Source of the DNA: Propionispora sp. 2/2-37
GTDB taxonomy: Bacteria > Bacillota > Negativicutes > Propionisporales > Propionisporaceae
Reading direction: 5' to 3'
Assembly (NCBI RefSeq): GCF_001298735.1
Contig: NZ_CYSP01000004.1
Coordinates: forward strand, 1 to 64,000
DNA: 64,000 nt
Shown here: piece after piece, positions 27,024 through 35,684 of the stretch
How the letters are laid out: each line of letters starts with the position of its first letter
Position numbering within the stretch: the stretch's first letter is position 1
The notes under the pieces: generated by a model
Told to the model about the DNA's origin: nothing
The model's database searches: none
The model's input: the letters and a program-made list of their open reading frames with translations, nothing else
Made by a program: the position numbers and the translations under genes

Positions 27024-27947
27024 GTGAAAAAATTTACTTCATATAAAATTGCTCCGGAACATGCAGGATTAACTGTTGAAACCTATCTCAAACAAATTTT
27101 GAAGTACAGCGGCAGGCACCTTCAGAAATTAACCAGAAAAAAGGGAATCCGCATCCATGGGCGGCCAAGTTTCTTGCAAAAAATATTACGGCCGGGAGAT
27201 ATTATACAAGTCTGCCTCTTGCAAGATACCTCCTATGGCGTACAACCGGAAAAAGGTCCGGTTACCATACTGTATGAAGACACCAATATGTATGTATTAA
27301 ACAAACCGCCTTACCAGCTTGTCCATCCCACCGGTTATACAACTTCCGGCACTCTTGCCAATTATTTAGCCCATTACCTTCAGGCACAGCAAATTACCGC
27401 TGTACCCCGCGCGGTTCACCGGCTCGACCGCAACACTTCCGGTTGCATATTATTTGCCAAAAATTCACAGAGCCAGTTTTTATTAGAGGAACAACTGAAA
27501 ACCAAACAACTGACCAGGCGGTATTGGGCCTTGGTTCAGGGAAATGCTGCCCCTGCCTGCGGAACGATTAATGCTGCCGTTGCTATTCACCCGTCCCGGC
27601 CCAATCGCCGAATCATTTCTGTTCAAGGTGATCCTGCCGTTACGCATTACCGGACCCTGCGCCGCCTTGGCGATGCCACCCTGCTGGAACTGACTCTCGA
27701 TACGGGACGCACGCACCAGATACGCCTCCACTTAGCCCATATCGGACACCCAATTATTGGCGATGCTATGTATGGTGTTGCTTCACCTTACATAGCCCGG
27801 CAGGCTCTGCACGCCGCATCGGTTACTTTCCGGCGGATAAGCGATAAAAAGCCCATCACTGTCCATGCCCCGCTACCACAGGATTTACGTACCGTCCTTG
27901 AGTACTATTCCCCTTCACACCAAAGGCTTCATCCTGCCGAAGAATAA
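27024..27947 (+). CDS. RluA-family rRNA/tRNA pseudouridine synthase
   Basis: The 307-residue protein has an S4-like N-terminal region (KYSGRHLQKLTRKKGIRI), then the RluA catalytic core with HRLDRNTSGCILF, whose aspartate attacks the uracil. Also present are the GRTHQIRLHLAHIGHPI and DAMYG motifs. It isomerises uridines in rRNA or tRNA; the target is unknown. I start at the GTG at 27024 after a purine-rich GGGAAGGGAAG; the long upstream ORF extension has no site. Confidence 0.9.
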   Translation: MKKFTSYKIAPEHAGLTVETYLKQILKYSGRHLQKLTRKKGIRIHGRPSFLQKILRPGDIIQVCLLQDTSYGVQPEKGPVTILYEDTNMYVLNKPPYQLVHPTGYTTSGTLANYLAHYLQAQQITAVPRAVHRLDRNTSGCILFAKNSQSQFLLEEQLKTKQLTRRYWALVQGNAAPACGTINAAVAIHPSRPNRRIISVQGDPAVTHYRTLRRLGDATLLELTLDTGRTHQIRLHLAHIGHPIIGDAMYGVASPYIARQALHAASVTFRRISDKKPITVHAPLPQDLRTVLEYYSPSHQRLHPAEE

Positions 27948-27950
27948 CAA

Positions 27951-27974
27951 AGATACCGGGTAGTACCGGTATCT
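27951..27974 (+). terminator. Weak terminator-like hairpin after the pseudouridine synthase
   Basis: AGATACCGG pairs with CCGGTATCT (6-nt loop) directly after the stop codon. The T tail is poor. Confidence 0.5.
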
Positions 27975-28002
27975 GTATTGCCAAAAATATAAGACAGCCT
28001 CA

Positions 28003-28680
28003 CTATGCCTTAGTCGTATGATTGTGAAGCTTAAATTCCGGCGGATATTGCCATTGTGCAAATTCCTCCGGTGCTATAATAGCCGGCTCTTTTCCCCCGC
28101 TTATCATCAACGCCCGGTAGTAAATCTCAGCGATTTCTTCCACATAATGGGCTTTTAGCAATGCGTCCTTGGCATTTTCAGCAACAGTAATGACACCGTG
28201 GCTCTCCAGCAAAGCCGCGTCCGCTTTTTTAATAGGTCCGGTAATACTTTCAGCTAAAGCGCTGGTACCGGGCCGCCCGTACGGGGCAACCGGGATGATT
28301 CCTTCTGCCCCGCCTAAAGCTGCCCCTTCGTAAACAATGGCAGGAATCTCTTTGTTTACTACGGCAAATGCAGTGGCAAAACGGGAATGTGTATGCAATC
28401 CGGCCATCACCTCAGGCCGGATTGCATAGGCTTTTAGGTGTAACAGCAGTTCACTGGTCGGCTTGCGCCCGGGAATGGCTTCCAGCACATTGGCTTTCCC
28501 GTCTACAACGCAAATATCATAATACGTCAATTCTTCTCTGCCGACACCGGCAGGTGTCACCACTACATATCCTGTTTTTTCATCCCGGATACTGAAATTT
28601 CCGGACTTATGGCGGCAGAGCCCTGATGCTTCCGCCTGCCGGGCAATCGCGACCACTTCTTTTTTCAGTTCTTCCAGCAT
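28003..28680 (-). CDS. Class II aldolase/adducin-family aldolase
   Basis: The 225-residue protein resembles L-fuculose-1-phosphate/L-ribulose-5-phosphate aldolase and epimerase enzymes. Visible are SGNFS (27-30), the PTSELLLHL segment with E77, and the zinc ligands H96 and H98 (GLHTHS) and H161 (ESHGV). Such enzymes cleave phosphorylated ketoses to dihydroxyacetone phosphate plus an aldehyde, or epimerise pentulose phosphates. It is the last gene of the large galactitol-type PTS operon. The start is fixed by AAAGGAG. Confidence 0.85.
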   Translation of the reverse strand: MLEELKKEVVAIARQAEASGLCRHKSGNFSIRDEKTGYVVVTPAGVGREELTYYDICVVDGKANVLEAIPGRKPTSELLLHLKAYAIRPEVMAGLHTHSRFATAFAVVNKEIPAIVYEGAALGGAEGIIPVAPYGRPGTSALAESITGPIKKADAALLESHGVITVAENAKDALLKAHYVEEIAEIYYRALMISGGKEPAIIAPEEFAQWQYPPEFKLHNHTTKA

Positions 28681-28696
28681 GCTATAACTCCTTTCG

Positions 28697-29251
28697 TTAT
28701 TCCAGATTGGCATGACGGCCAAACATGGCATCTGCCTGGATTTTTCTTAGCTCCATCAGTTTTAAAATGACTGTGTCTGTCAGCAATAACAAGGTTTGCT
28801 CAAAAAGAGAGCCCATCGGCTGCAGGGAAGTGCGATTGCCGCCATTATTTTCTTTAATGGAAGCAGGAATCTCAATGACCACATCCGCCATACGCCCGAT
28901 GGTTGACTGCGGGACAATGGTAATCACAGCGAGTTTAGCCTGTATGGCCTTGCATTTATTGGCCATAGAAACCAAACTTCCCGTTTCTCCCGATCCGGAT
29001 GCCAGCAGCAGCAAATCTTGTCGTCCCAGCGCGGGAGTTACCGTTTCGCCGACGACGGATACAGTAAACCCCATATGCATCAGCCGCATAGCAAATGCTC
29101 TGGCCATAAGTCCCGACCGGCCGGCACCGGCAAGAAAAATACGGTTTGCCTGAAGGATGGCTTCTGTCAAAACCTCTGTTGGCTTTTGCGCCACCCGTTC
29201 CAGAGTTTGCTCCAGTTCTCTAAGAATTTCCCGGAAATATTCCACAGACAT
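28697..29251 (-). CDS. hxlB: 6-phospho-3-hexuloisomerase-like SIS protein
   Basis: The 184-residue SIS-domain protein matches HxlB/PHI, with FLAGAGRSGLMARAFAMRL near residue 45, VSGSGET-like ASGSGETGSL, and the terminal QADAMFGRHANLE that marks the family. PHI converts 3-hexulose-6-phosphate and fructose-6-phosphate. No hexulose-phosphate synthase (hxlA) is adjacent, so it probably acts on a hexulose phosphate made from an imported hexitol rather than in formaldehyde fixation. Start ATG at 29251 behind GGGAGAGG. Confidence 0.85.
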   Translation of the reverse strand: MSVEYFREILRELEQTLERVAQKPTEVLTEAILQANRIFLAGAGRSGLMARAFAMRLMHMGFTVSVVGETVTPALGRQDLLLLASGSGETGSLVSMANKCKAIQAKLAVITIVPQSTIGRMADVVIEIPASIKENNGGNRTSLQPMGSLFEQTLLLLTDTVILKLMELRKIQADAMFGRHANLE

Positions 29252-29284
29252 ACGCACCTCTCCCATGAACATATCACCACCGGC

Positions 29285-29578
29285 TTATTCGTGATAATAT
29301 TTTTGTATCTCATCATACACTTTGGCAGGTCCCATAAACGCATAGACCAATGGCATACCGTCGATAACCGGGCGGGCAGTATCCAGCGTTTTTGTGCTTA
29401 AACGTAATATAATATCCGGATTATGAGATTCTTCCAGTTGCTTTAAATCCGTTGTAAACATATTCGCCGTAACCGCTTCAATATGGTTCATTCCTCTTTT
29501 TTTACATTCGGCCAGCATATCCTTGGTAATTTTTGCGGCTTTTGAATCACTCGTTCCACTAAAAACAAGGATTTTCAT
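29285..29578 (-). CDS. PTS EIIB-like protein lacking the phosphorylation cysteine
   Basis: The 97-residue protein aligns by eye with galactitol-type EIIB over its whole length: an N-terminal beta strand and loop (MKILVFSGTSDSKAA), an internal strand (DIILRLSTK), and the C-terminal PVIDGMPLVYAFMG, which matches the EIIB pattern before the last helix. The P-loop cysteine present in gatB of this locus (ILCACGTG) is replaced by a Ser/Thr-rich FSGTSDSK. It probably cannot carry phosphate. A regulatory or structural role is inferred. Confidence 0.65.
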   Translation of the reverse strand: MKILVFSGTSDSKAAKITKDMLAECKKRGMNHIEAVTANMFTTDLKQLEESHNPDIILRLSTKTLDTARPVIDGMPLVYAFMGPAKVYDEIQKYYHE

Positions 29579-29581
29579 AAG

Positions 29582-29707
29582 TTAATCCCTACCTTTATCA
29601 CGTTTTATATTAGCGTCCCCAATATCACACGCTGCCGGAGTAGTTATCCCGATAATGTGCCGCAACGCTCGCATATCCTCAATAATATGATCCGGTTTTT
29701 CAGCCAT
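29582..29707 (-). CDS. Possible 41-aa ORF between SDR and IIB-like genes
   Basis: An ATG at 29707, with a weak AAGG two bases upstream, opens a 41-codon frame whose stop lies just before the IIB-like start. The IIB-like gene's Shine-Dalgarno (AGGG) falls in its last codons, as expected for a coupled small gene. The peptide begins MAEKPDHIIEDMRALRHIIG and has no recognised motif. It fills an otherwise empty 175-bp gap in the operon; it could also be a remnant. Confidence 0.35.
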   Translation of the reverse strand: MAEKPDHIIEDMRALRHIIGITTPAACDIGDANIKRDKGRD

Positions 29708-29753
29708 AACCTTATTTAGTGCTCTTCAGGCAATCCGTATCCGACCTATTGAT

Positions 29754-30515
29754 TTAACTCTCCAAATGTCTTAGTGATCTGCCACCGTCAATCACCAGTG
29801 TTTGTCCTGTCATCATGGCGGCATCCGTAGTTAAAAGATAGAATACCGCACCGGCAATATCTTCCGGCCGGGCGATTTTTCTTAAAGGAATTTCCCTGAT
29901 GGTTTTTTCCAGTCTTTCCGGTGTAAAAAACATTTTTACCATGTCCGTTTCCGTGGGGCCCGGCGCAACCGCGTTCACCCTGATATGATCCGGTCCAAAC
30001 TCCCAGGCGAGCGCCCTGGTCATATTTACTACAGCGGCCTTGGATGCACTGTAGGGAATGGTTCCCCCGCGCGGGGCAAAGATGGCTGACGTGGAAATGT
30101 TAACAATGTTGCCGCCGCCGTGGTTCTTCATCCAGTTAATCGCTTCTATGCAGCAATAACCGCTTCCTTTAAAATTCACGTCAACTGCAAGATCCCAGTC
30201 TTGCTGGCTAAGTGCTAAAGCCGAGTCACGTGATATCCCCAAGCCGGCACAATTAACGAGTATATCCAAACCGCCAAAATCATTAATCACCTGTTGGAAC
30301 ATAGTTTTCACTTCGCTCCACGCCGCAACATTGGCCTGGTATACCTTAGCCCTTTCCTCACTTTCATCCAGCGAAAAAGCCAATTTCCCGGCGTCATCCG
30401 TACTATTGGCGCAATTAATCGCCACGCTGGCCCCTTCTTTATATAACCGTTCTACAATGGCTTTACCAATACCGCGCGACCCGCCGGTCACCAGGGCTAC
30501 CTTGCTTTTCAGCAT
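29754..30515 (-). CDS. Short-chain dehydrogenase/reductase
   Basis: The 253-residue classical SDR has the cofactor motif TGGSRGIG (about 10-17), the NCAGLG motif, a catalytic Ser in VNISTS, and Tyr/Lys in YSASKAA. It probably oxidises a hydroxyl of a sugar or sugar alcohol using NAD(P)+. It sits between a zinc dehydrogenase and the IIB-like gene in the galactitol-type PTS operon. GGAGGAG precedes the ATG. Confidence 0.9.
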   Translation of the reverse strand: MLKSKVALVTGGSRGIGKAIVERLYKEGASVAINCANSTDDAGKLAFSLDESEERAKVYQANVAAWSEVKTMFQQVINDFGGLDILVNCAGLGISRDSALALSQQDWDLAVDVNFKGSGYCCIEAINWMKNHGGGNIVNISTSAIFAPRGGTIPYSASKAAVVNMTRALAWEFGPDHIRVNAVAPGPTETDMVKMFFTPERLEKTIREIPLRKIARPEDIAGAVFYLLTTDAAMMTGQTLVIDGGRSLRHLES

Positions 30516-30530
30516 CAGGTTCTCCTCCTT

Positions 30531-31577
30531 TCAGGGAATTAAAACAACTTTTATGGCATCACCGTTACGGGTTAATTTAATTGCCATTTCAATTTCCCGC
30601 AAAGGCAAAGTGTGTGTAATATATTTTTTTGCATTTAGCTTGCCGGAAACCACTAATTGATAAGACTCCCGTAAATCCATCTCACTGTAGGCATAGTGCC
30701 CGTACACAGTAAGCAAATTGTAGTGAATCAAATTGGTATCCAGCGGTGTTAACGTACCTTTCGCTACACCGCCAAAAAAAACGACCTTGCCCATTTTCCG
30801 GGTCATGGCAACAGCCTGCTGCTGAGCTTCCAGCGCCGGACAAGCGGAAATCACCTTGTCTGCTCCCCACTGGCCGGTAAGCCGCTTGACAGCAGCAACC
30901 GGATCGGCTTCTGACGAATTAATTACATAATCTGTGCCAAATTGTTTCGCCATATTTAGTCTCTTGGTGGATTGTTCGACGACAATGACAAGTCCGGCGC
31001 CTCTTAGCTTCGCCAGTTCCACATGCAGGCAGCCAACCGGACCGGCGCCGATAATAACAACTACATCGCCCAGAGTGATATCGATATGTTTCTGGCAGGC
31101 ATAAACCGAGGACAACGGTTCCACCAGCACCGCTTCTTCATAGCTAACATGATCCGGCATTATCTTATTAATGCCCCGGTCCAGCATATCCCCGGTTAAG
31201 ACCATGTACTCCGCATACCCGCCGGGGATATCCGATCCGGGCACAACAATGTTTTCACAAAGCCCGTGCCAACCCCTTCGGCAGGGCTCACATCGATGGC
31301 AGGGAACGATAGATCCTACGTACACCCTGTCACCCACTGTAAACTGACCGGCTTCATTACCGGTTTCCACCACCTCACCGGCAATTTCGTGGCCGATGAC
31401 CTGTGGATAATGCAGCCGGTGATGGCCAAAAGTAATTGTCCTGATATCCGACCCGCATAAACCAACGGCTTTTACCCGTATCAAAACTTCTCTCCTGCCG
31501 CACTTAGGCCTATCAATAGTTTCACAAACTAAATTTCCCGGACCATGCAACACCATTGCCAGCATCTTTTCTCCCAT
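30531..31577 (-). CDS. Zinc-dependent medium-chain polyol dehydrogenase
   Basis: The 348-residue MDR enzyme has catalytic zinc ligands in GLCGSDIRT and GHEIAGE, a structural zinc lobe CHRCEPCRRGWHGLC, and the Rossmann motif GAGPVGCLH. It probably oxidises a phosphorylated polyol to the ketose phosphate. It lies between gatC and the SDR gene. Two Met codons four residues apart each have a site; I keep the first. Confidence 0.88.
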   Translation of the reverse strand: MGEKMLAMVLHGPGNLVCETIDRPKCGRREVLIRVKAVGLCGSDIRTITFGHHRLHYPQVIGHEIAGEVVETGNEAGQFTVGDRVYVGSIVPCHRCEPCRRGWHGLCENIVVPGSDIPGGYAEYMVLTGDMLDRGINKIMPDHVSYEEAVLVEPLSSVYACQKHIDITLGDVVVIIGAGPVGCLHVELAKLRGAGLVIVVEQSTKRLNMAKQFGTDYVINSSEADPVAAVKRLTGQWGADKVISACPALEAQQQAVAMTRKMGKVVFFGGVAKGTLTPLDTNLIHYNLLTVYGHYAYSEMDLRESYQLVVSGKLNAKKYITHTLPLREIEMAIKLTRNGDAIKVVLIP

Positions 31578-31634
31578 TTTCCCCTCCAGCTAAGCGCACG
31601 TTTTCGCTGTCCTTGGCCGTTCCGTCTAACAGGT

Positions 31635-31671
31635 AACCGATACGGCCGGCGGTAAAGCGGCCGTATCGGTT
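31635..31671 (-). other. Long intra-operon hairpin after gatC
   Basis: A 14-bp perfect stem (31635-31648 with 31658-31671) with a 9-nt loop lies between gatC and the next dehydrogenase gene. No T run follows on the minus strand at once, so it looks like an mRNA-stabilising or partial-attenuation hairpin rather than a full terminator. Confidence 0.6.
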
Positions 31672-31711
31672 CACAAGTGTAAAAATTTTTCTGATTGAAT
31701 CAGCTTCTATA

Positions 31712-32989
31712 CTAGATGCCAAATAAACCATGCAATGCCACCGCACCCCAGTAGGTGAGCCAGGTATACCATTGTGCCCCTACAGCCAGGCAAGTGAGTT
31801 GAGCAGCACCTTCTGGGATCTGCAATCCGGCAGCAATGCCCAGTTTGGTCATTAACGGCGCCCCGGCTGTTGCCAGATACAGAATAATCGTTGAATTTAC
31901 AGTGGCGCAAATGATACCCCGGAACAGATTTCCTTTACTAGGCACAATGGAGAAGATGTTAAAAAAGGTTAACACGGAAAGATCGGCAATCGGCAGAGTA
32001 GTATTTCCCGGCAATATAAACGCCAGCAATAACGTAATGGGAATTGCGATAAGCGCTGTCGCAACAACGAAAGGATGACCGATACCAACGGCAGCATCCA
32101 GGCCGATATAGACTTCGCGACCCGGAAACCGTTTATTCATAAATTCCGAGGTGGCTTCCGAAATAACCATCAACCCTTCCATAAGCAGGGATATCATCTT
32201 CGGCAGTAAGACCAATACCGCCGATACTGCAATACCAACTCCCAGAATGGTTTTTAACGGCATATGGGCGAAGAAAGCCAATAATGCACCGATCATCAGA
32301 CCGATTAACATGGGTTCACCAAGAATTCCTAATTTTTCCTGAACCGTGTCGGTTGTCCAGCGAATATTTTTTATACCGGGAATCCGGTCAATGGCCCAGT
32401 TTATCGGGTAATCAATAAGGGCCCAGGAAGTCGCCTGAATATGGGGCAGCGAAACCCCTTCCAGCCCCAATACCTCCTGGCAGTCCTTCTGTGTCCAGTC
32501 AGCCAGTTTGAATACTAAAGCCATATTAATAATCGAGCTTAAAATTGCCAGTGTAAAACTATTGGTTGTACCGTAAATGATGGAAGCGGTAAACAGAGCA
32601 TGCCAATAGTTCCAGATATCCACGTCCATTGTTTTCGTCCAATTCATCGCTAACATGACAATGTTCGTACCTAGAATAGCGACAAAAACAAAAGGTACAA
32701 CAATGGTTCCCCAGGCCAGGGTCGCACCGACAGGCCACCCCATGTCAATACTGGTTAGCTGGAATCCATAGGTTTCTACCAGTGCTTTCGCTACTGGTGA
32801 AATATTATTAACCATTAAACCAATGACAATATTTAACCCGGTAAATGCTATCCCTACAGTAATACCGGCCCGGATTGCCTGGCTGAACTTGACACCTAAA
32901 CCCAAACCTAATACTATAATAATAAGCGGCATTACGACAGCAGTACCCATATCAATGACGTATTTGAAAAATTCTAATACCAATTCCAC
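31712..32989 (-). CDS. gatC: PTS galactitol-type EIIC permease
   Basis: The 425-residue membrane protein matches the galactitol EIIC family, including VVMPLIIIVLGLGLGVKF near the start, the SPVAKALVETYGF segment and GTTNSFTLAI. It transports a polyol or sugar coupled to phosphorylation by EIIB. It follows gatB, while gatA is seven genes upstream. It starts at GTG behind GGAGG. Substrate specificity cannot be read from sequence. Confidence 0.9.
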   Translation of the reverse strand: MELVLEFFKYVIDMGTAVVMPLIIIVLGLGLGVKFSQAIRAGITVGIAFTGLNIVIGLMVNNISPVAKALVETYGFQLTSIDMGWPVGATLAWGTIVVPFVFVAILGTNIVMLAMNWTKTMDVDIWNYWHALFTASIIYGTTNSFTLAILSSIINMALVFKLADWTQKDCQEVLGLEGVSLPHIQATSWALIDYPINWAIDRIPGIKNIRWTTDTVQEKLGILGEPMLIGLMIGALLAFFAHMPLKTILGVGIAVSAVLVLLPKMISLLMEGLMVISEATSEFMNKRFPGREVYIGLDAAVGIGHPFVVATALIAIPITLLLAFILPGNTTLPIADLSVLTFFNIFSIVPSKGNLFRGIICATVNSTIILYLATAGAPLMTKLGIAAGLQIPEGAAQLTCLAVGAQWYTWLTYWGAVALHGLFGI

Positions 32990-33027
32990 AAAGTATTCCT
33001 CCTTTATCTATTGGAGTTGGGATCGTG

Positions 33028-33321
33028 TTATTTTTTCAGGATTTCCAGAATCTTCTCTTTTGTCTCCGGAAGTTTTAACCCGCTTAAGAAAGCCATGCCA
33101 ATCACGATGGGAATTCCTTTTGTATCCCCGGGAACCTGAGTGGAACCAACAATTAAATCAGCTTTTATCGCCACTGCCCGTTGCGCTGCTTCGGTTACCT
33201 TGCACGTATCTACGGTCGCATCAATTCCATTGTCCTTGCATAACTGTCTTACCTTGTTTGCCACTACCGTAGAAGTTGCAATTCCTGTACCACATGCACA
33301 TAAAATTCGTTTTTGTGCCAT
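33028..33321 (-). CDS. gatB: PTS galactitol-type EIIB
   Basis: The 97-residue cytoplasmic EIIB carries the phospho-accepting cysteine in the P-loop ILCACGTGIATS. The terminal PIVIGMAFLSGL is the family pattern. It relays phosphate from EIIA to the substrate in EIIC. The start is set at the ATG after GGGGTGGAG; a longer in-frame ATG at 33366 has no good site. A 180-bp gap to the preceding dehydrogenase contains only a short GCCGA/TCGGC hairpin. Confidence 0.9.
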   Translation of the reverse strand: MAQKRILCACGTGIATSTVVANKVRQLCKDNGIDATVDTCKVTEAAQRAVAIKADLIVGSTQVPGDTKGIPIVIGMAFLSGLKLPETKEKILEILKK

Positions 33322-33500
33322 TTCTCCACCCCCATAGATTGTTTTTCTTATCTCGCTACGCTTCATCCCTATACCGCAACAATCACTCCTTTCTGAAAAG
33401 CAATCATGTATCTACAGGTAAGTATAGCTGCCGACCCCTAATCGGCGGCTGTACTACTTGTACTAAAGGGATTGGCTTTCACTCCGGCTTCTAAAAAATT

Positions 33501-34535
33501 TTACTGCGAAGGGTCCAGCATGACCTTTAAACCTTTTTTATTTTCCACAAGCTCAAACGCTTCTTTCCACTGCGACATCGGAAGCACATGCGATACAACA
33601 GCCTTAGCGTTGACCTTCCCATTGGCAATCAACTTCAGAGCTTTCGGCCAGGAACTTGGTATCTGACTGGATGAACCAAATACATTGAGTTCTCTTTGCT
33701 TTATTTGGTAGTAATCCACCTCTATCGAACGGGGGAAATAGCTCATGGGAATAAATACGCCGTCTTTGGCTGTTATTTTCATGCCCAAATCGACTGCCGC
33801 CCTTGCTCCCGTCGCTTCTACCACAATATCCGCACCGTAGTTTTCCGTATAGCTTTTTACCACACCATCCAAATCTTCTTTCTGGATATCTACAGTTCTG
33901 TCAATTCCCAGTTCCAGCGCCAGATTTAACCGCTGCTGATCAGGAGTCAGCCCCGCCATGATGACATAGGCACCCTGAGCTTTGGCTACCTGCGCCACCA
34001 ACAGCCCGATGGCCCCCGGCCCGAGGACAACCACTACGGAATCAACACATACATTGGTTCTTTCCATTAAGGCATGCACACCGCAGGCCAGCGGTTCCAC
34101 GACGGCAGCTTCTTCAAAGCTCACCGTATCGGGAAGCTTCATAATGCTTTCTTCGCGATTTACCAAATATTCGGCAAAACCACCATTGGCTACCGAACCA
34201 ATACCCTGGCGCGCAATGCAGTGATTTAACTGTCCCTTTTTACAAAACCGGCACTTGCCACAAACAGAGTAGGTCGTCTGCGTTAGTACGCGATCACCCG
34301 GTTTTACTGCCGTAACCCCCTCGCCGACTGCATCCACAATTCCTGCCACTTCGTGACCGAGAATAACCGGAGGTTTAAGTGGCGCTCCTCCTGTACGGTA
34401 GTAATCAAGATCGGTATGGCATATGCCTGACCGCACCACTTTCATCCGGATCTGTCCTGCTTCGGGCTCCGGAGTGGGGACCTCCCTAAGTTCTAAATGC
34501 AAAGGACCTGCCGCAAACTTCACTAATGCTTTCAT
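33501..34535 (-). CDS. Zinc-dependent alcohol dehydrogenase (MDR)
   Basis: The 344-residue MDR has catalytic zinc ligands in GICHTDLDYY and GHEVAG, a structural lobe CGKCRFCKKGQLNHC, and cofactor motif GPGAIGLLVAQVA. The CHTD and short lobe spacing resemble ADH-type rather than sorbitol-dehydrogenase-type enzymes. Its substrate is probably a sugar alcohol or aldehyde of this pathway. It lies 18 bp downstream of the second epimerase gene. Confidence 0.87.
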   Translation of the reverse strand: MKALVKFAAGPLHLELREVPTPEPEAGQIRMKVVRSGICHTDLDYYRTGGAPLKPPVILGHEVAGIVDAVGEGVTAVKPGDRVLTQTTYSVCGKCRFCKKGQLNHCIARQGIGSVANGGFAEYLVNREESIMKLPDTVSFEEAAVVEPLACGVHALMERTNVCVDSVVVVLGPGAIGLLVAQVAKAQGAYVIMAGLTPDQQRLNLALELGIDRTVDIQKEDLDGVVKSYTENYGADIVVEATGARAAVDLGMKITAKDGVFIPMSYFPRSIEVDYYQIKQRELNVFGSSSQIPSSWPKALKLIANGKVNAKAVVSHVLPMSQWKEAFELVENKKGLKVMLDPSQ

Positions 34536-34553
34536 TCTATTTCCCCCAAATCT

Positions 34554-35216
34554 TTATTGAGCTGCATTGCGCATTTCCTGTACCAGTTGCGTATAGTCGG
34601 CAGTTGCCCCCTTAAATACCGATGCAGTACCGCCTACCAGTACATTTGCCCCCGCCTCTACAGCCGGCGGAATAGTGCAGCTGTTGATATTGCCGTCAAT
34701 TTCAATTAACATATCCGGCTTTTTTATCATGCATATTTGCTTTAATTCTTTAATTTTTTTCAAAGCACCGGGTATAAACTTCTGTCCGGCAAAACCGGGA
34801 TCTACAGTCATAACCAACACCATATCCAGTTCCGGCAAAACCGATTCAATGACCGGCAGGGGTGTTGACGGGCTTAACGCCACAGCGGCTTTAACTCCCT
34901 TGTCTTTAATCATCGTTACAACCCGGTAAAGCTGTTCGGTGGCATCGGCATGAACAGAGATATATTCCGGCCGAAGGGCCGTGAACTTATCGATATACCG
35001 CTCAGGGCGTATGATCATCAGATGAATATCCAGCGGAATGATCGTATATTGCCGTATCGCCCCCAGTACCTCCGGACCCATAGCCAGATTAGGCACGTAT
35101 AGACCATCCATAACATCGCAGTGCAGCAAATCTACCTTAGCCGCCGCTAAGCGGTCCAGTTCATTTTTTAATGTCAACTGATCGGCGCACATCATGGAGG
35201 CGGCAATTTTTATCAT
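34554..35216 (-). CDS. Ribulose-phosphate 3-epimerase family protein (AlsE-like)
   Basis: The 220-residue TIM-barrel protein has the family motifs HCDVMDGLYVPN, IHLMI, SVHADA and VMTVDPGFAGQ, with metal-binding His/Asp residues in place. It differs from the second epimerase at 36740 (ASMMCADQL at the start and IDGNINS instead of VDGGIN). It may handle allulose-6-phosphate or another ketose phosphate rather than ribulose-5-phosphate. Its ATG overlaps the rpiB stop. Confidence 0.85.
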   Translation of the reverse strand: MIKIAASMMCADQLTLKNELDRLAAAKVDLLHCDVMDGLYVPNLAMGPEVLGAIRQYTIIPLDIHLMIIRPERYIDKFTALRPEYISVHADATEQLYRVVTMIKDKGVKAAVALSPSTPLPVIESVLPELDMVLVMTVDPGFAGQKFIPGALKKIKELKQICMIKKPDMLIEIDGNINSCTIPPAVEAGANVLVGGTASVFKGATADYTQLVQEMRNAAQ

Positions 35217-35671
35217 GGAGTTTGCCTCATTTCATCTTCCAAATCCTTCAACTGCTGCAGCCTCGGTATAAACCTGCCACCCGTAAAGGGAGTTTCCAGC
35301 CAAAGGGTGGTAATTTCCTCGGCCATTCTCTGGCTTACAATCCGGCTGCCCATGCATAACACATTAATATTCACATCACTTTTGGCATACCTGGCGGTAA
35401 ACAATTCATTGCACAGCCCGGCTCTTATTCCCGGAACCTTGTTGGCAGCAATGGACATCCCTATGCCGGTACCGCAAATCAAAATCCCGCCGTCGGTCTC
35501 ACCGGAAGCGGCTTTTTGTGCCACATTTTGGGCAATCGGTACATACTCCACAGGTTGATCGCCTCTGCCAGGGCCGCAATCCATGACTGTTATGGATCGG
35601 TCAAGCAAAAATTGTTTTAGCTTTTCTTTCATTTCATATCCGGCATGATCGGACCCCAGGGATATTTTCAT
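35213..35671 (-). CDS. rpiB: RpiB-type sugar-phosphate isomerase
   Basis: The 152-residue protein is a RpiB/LacAB-family aldose-ketose isomerase. It starts MKISLGSDHAGYEMK, has the catalytic Cys in GILICGTGIGMSIAANK, and ends with GRFIPRLQQL. It interconverts ribose-5- and ribulose-5-phosphate or related sugars. I start at the ATG at 35671 (AAGGGGGA upstream) since the longer ORF reads into the preceding gene. Confidence 0.9.
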   Translation of the reverse strand: MKISLGSDHAGYEMKEKLKQFLLDRSITVMDCGPGRGDQPVEYVPIAQNVAQKAASGETDGGILICGTGIGMSIAANKVPGIRAGLCNELFTARYAKSDVNINVLCMGSRIVSQRMAEEITTLWLETPFTGGRFIPRLQQLKDLEDEMRQTP

Positions 35672-35684
35672 ATAACCGTCCCCC

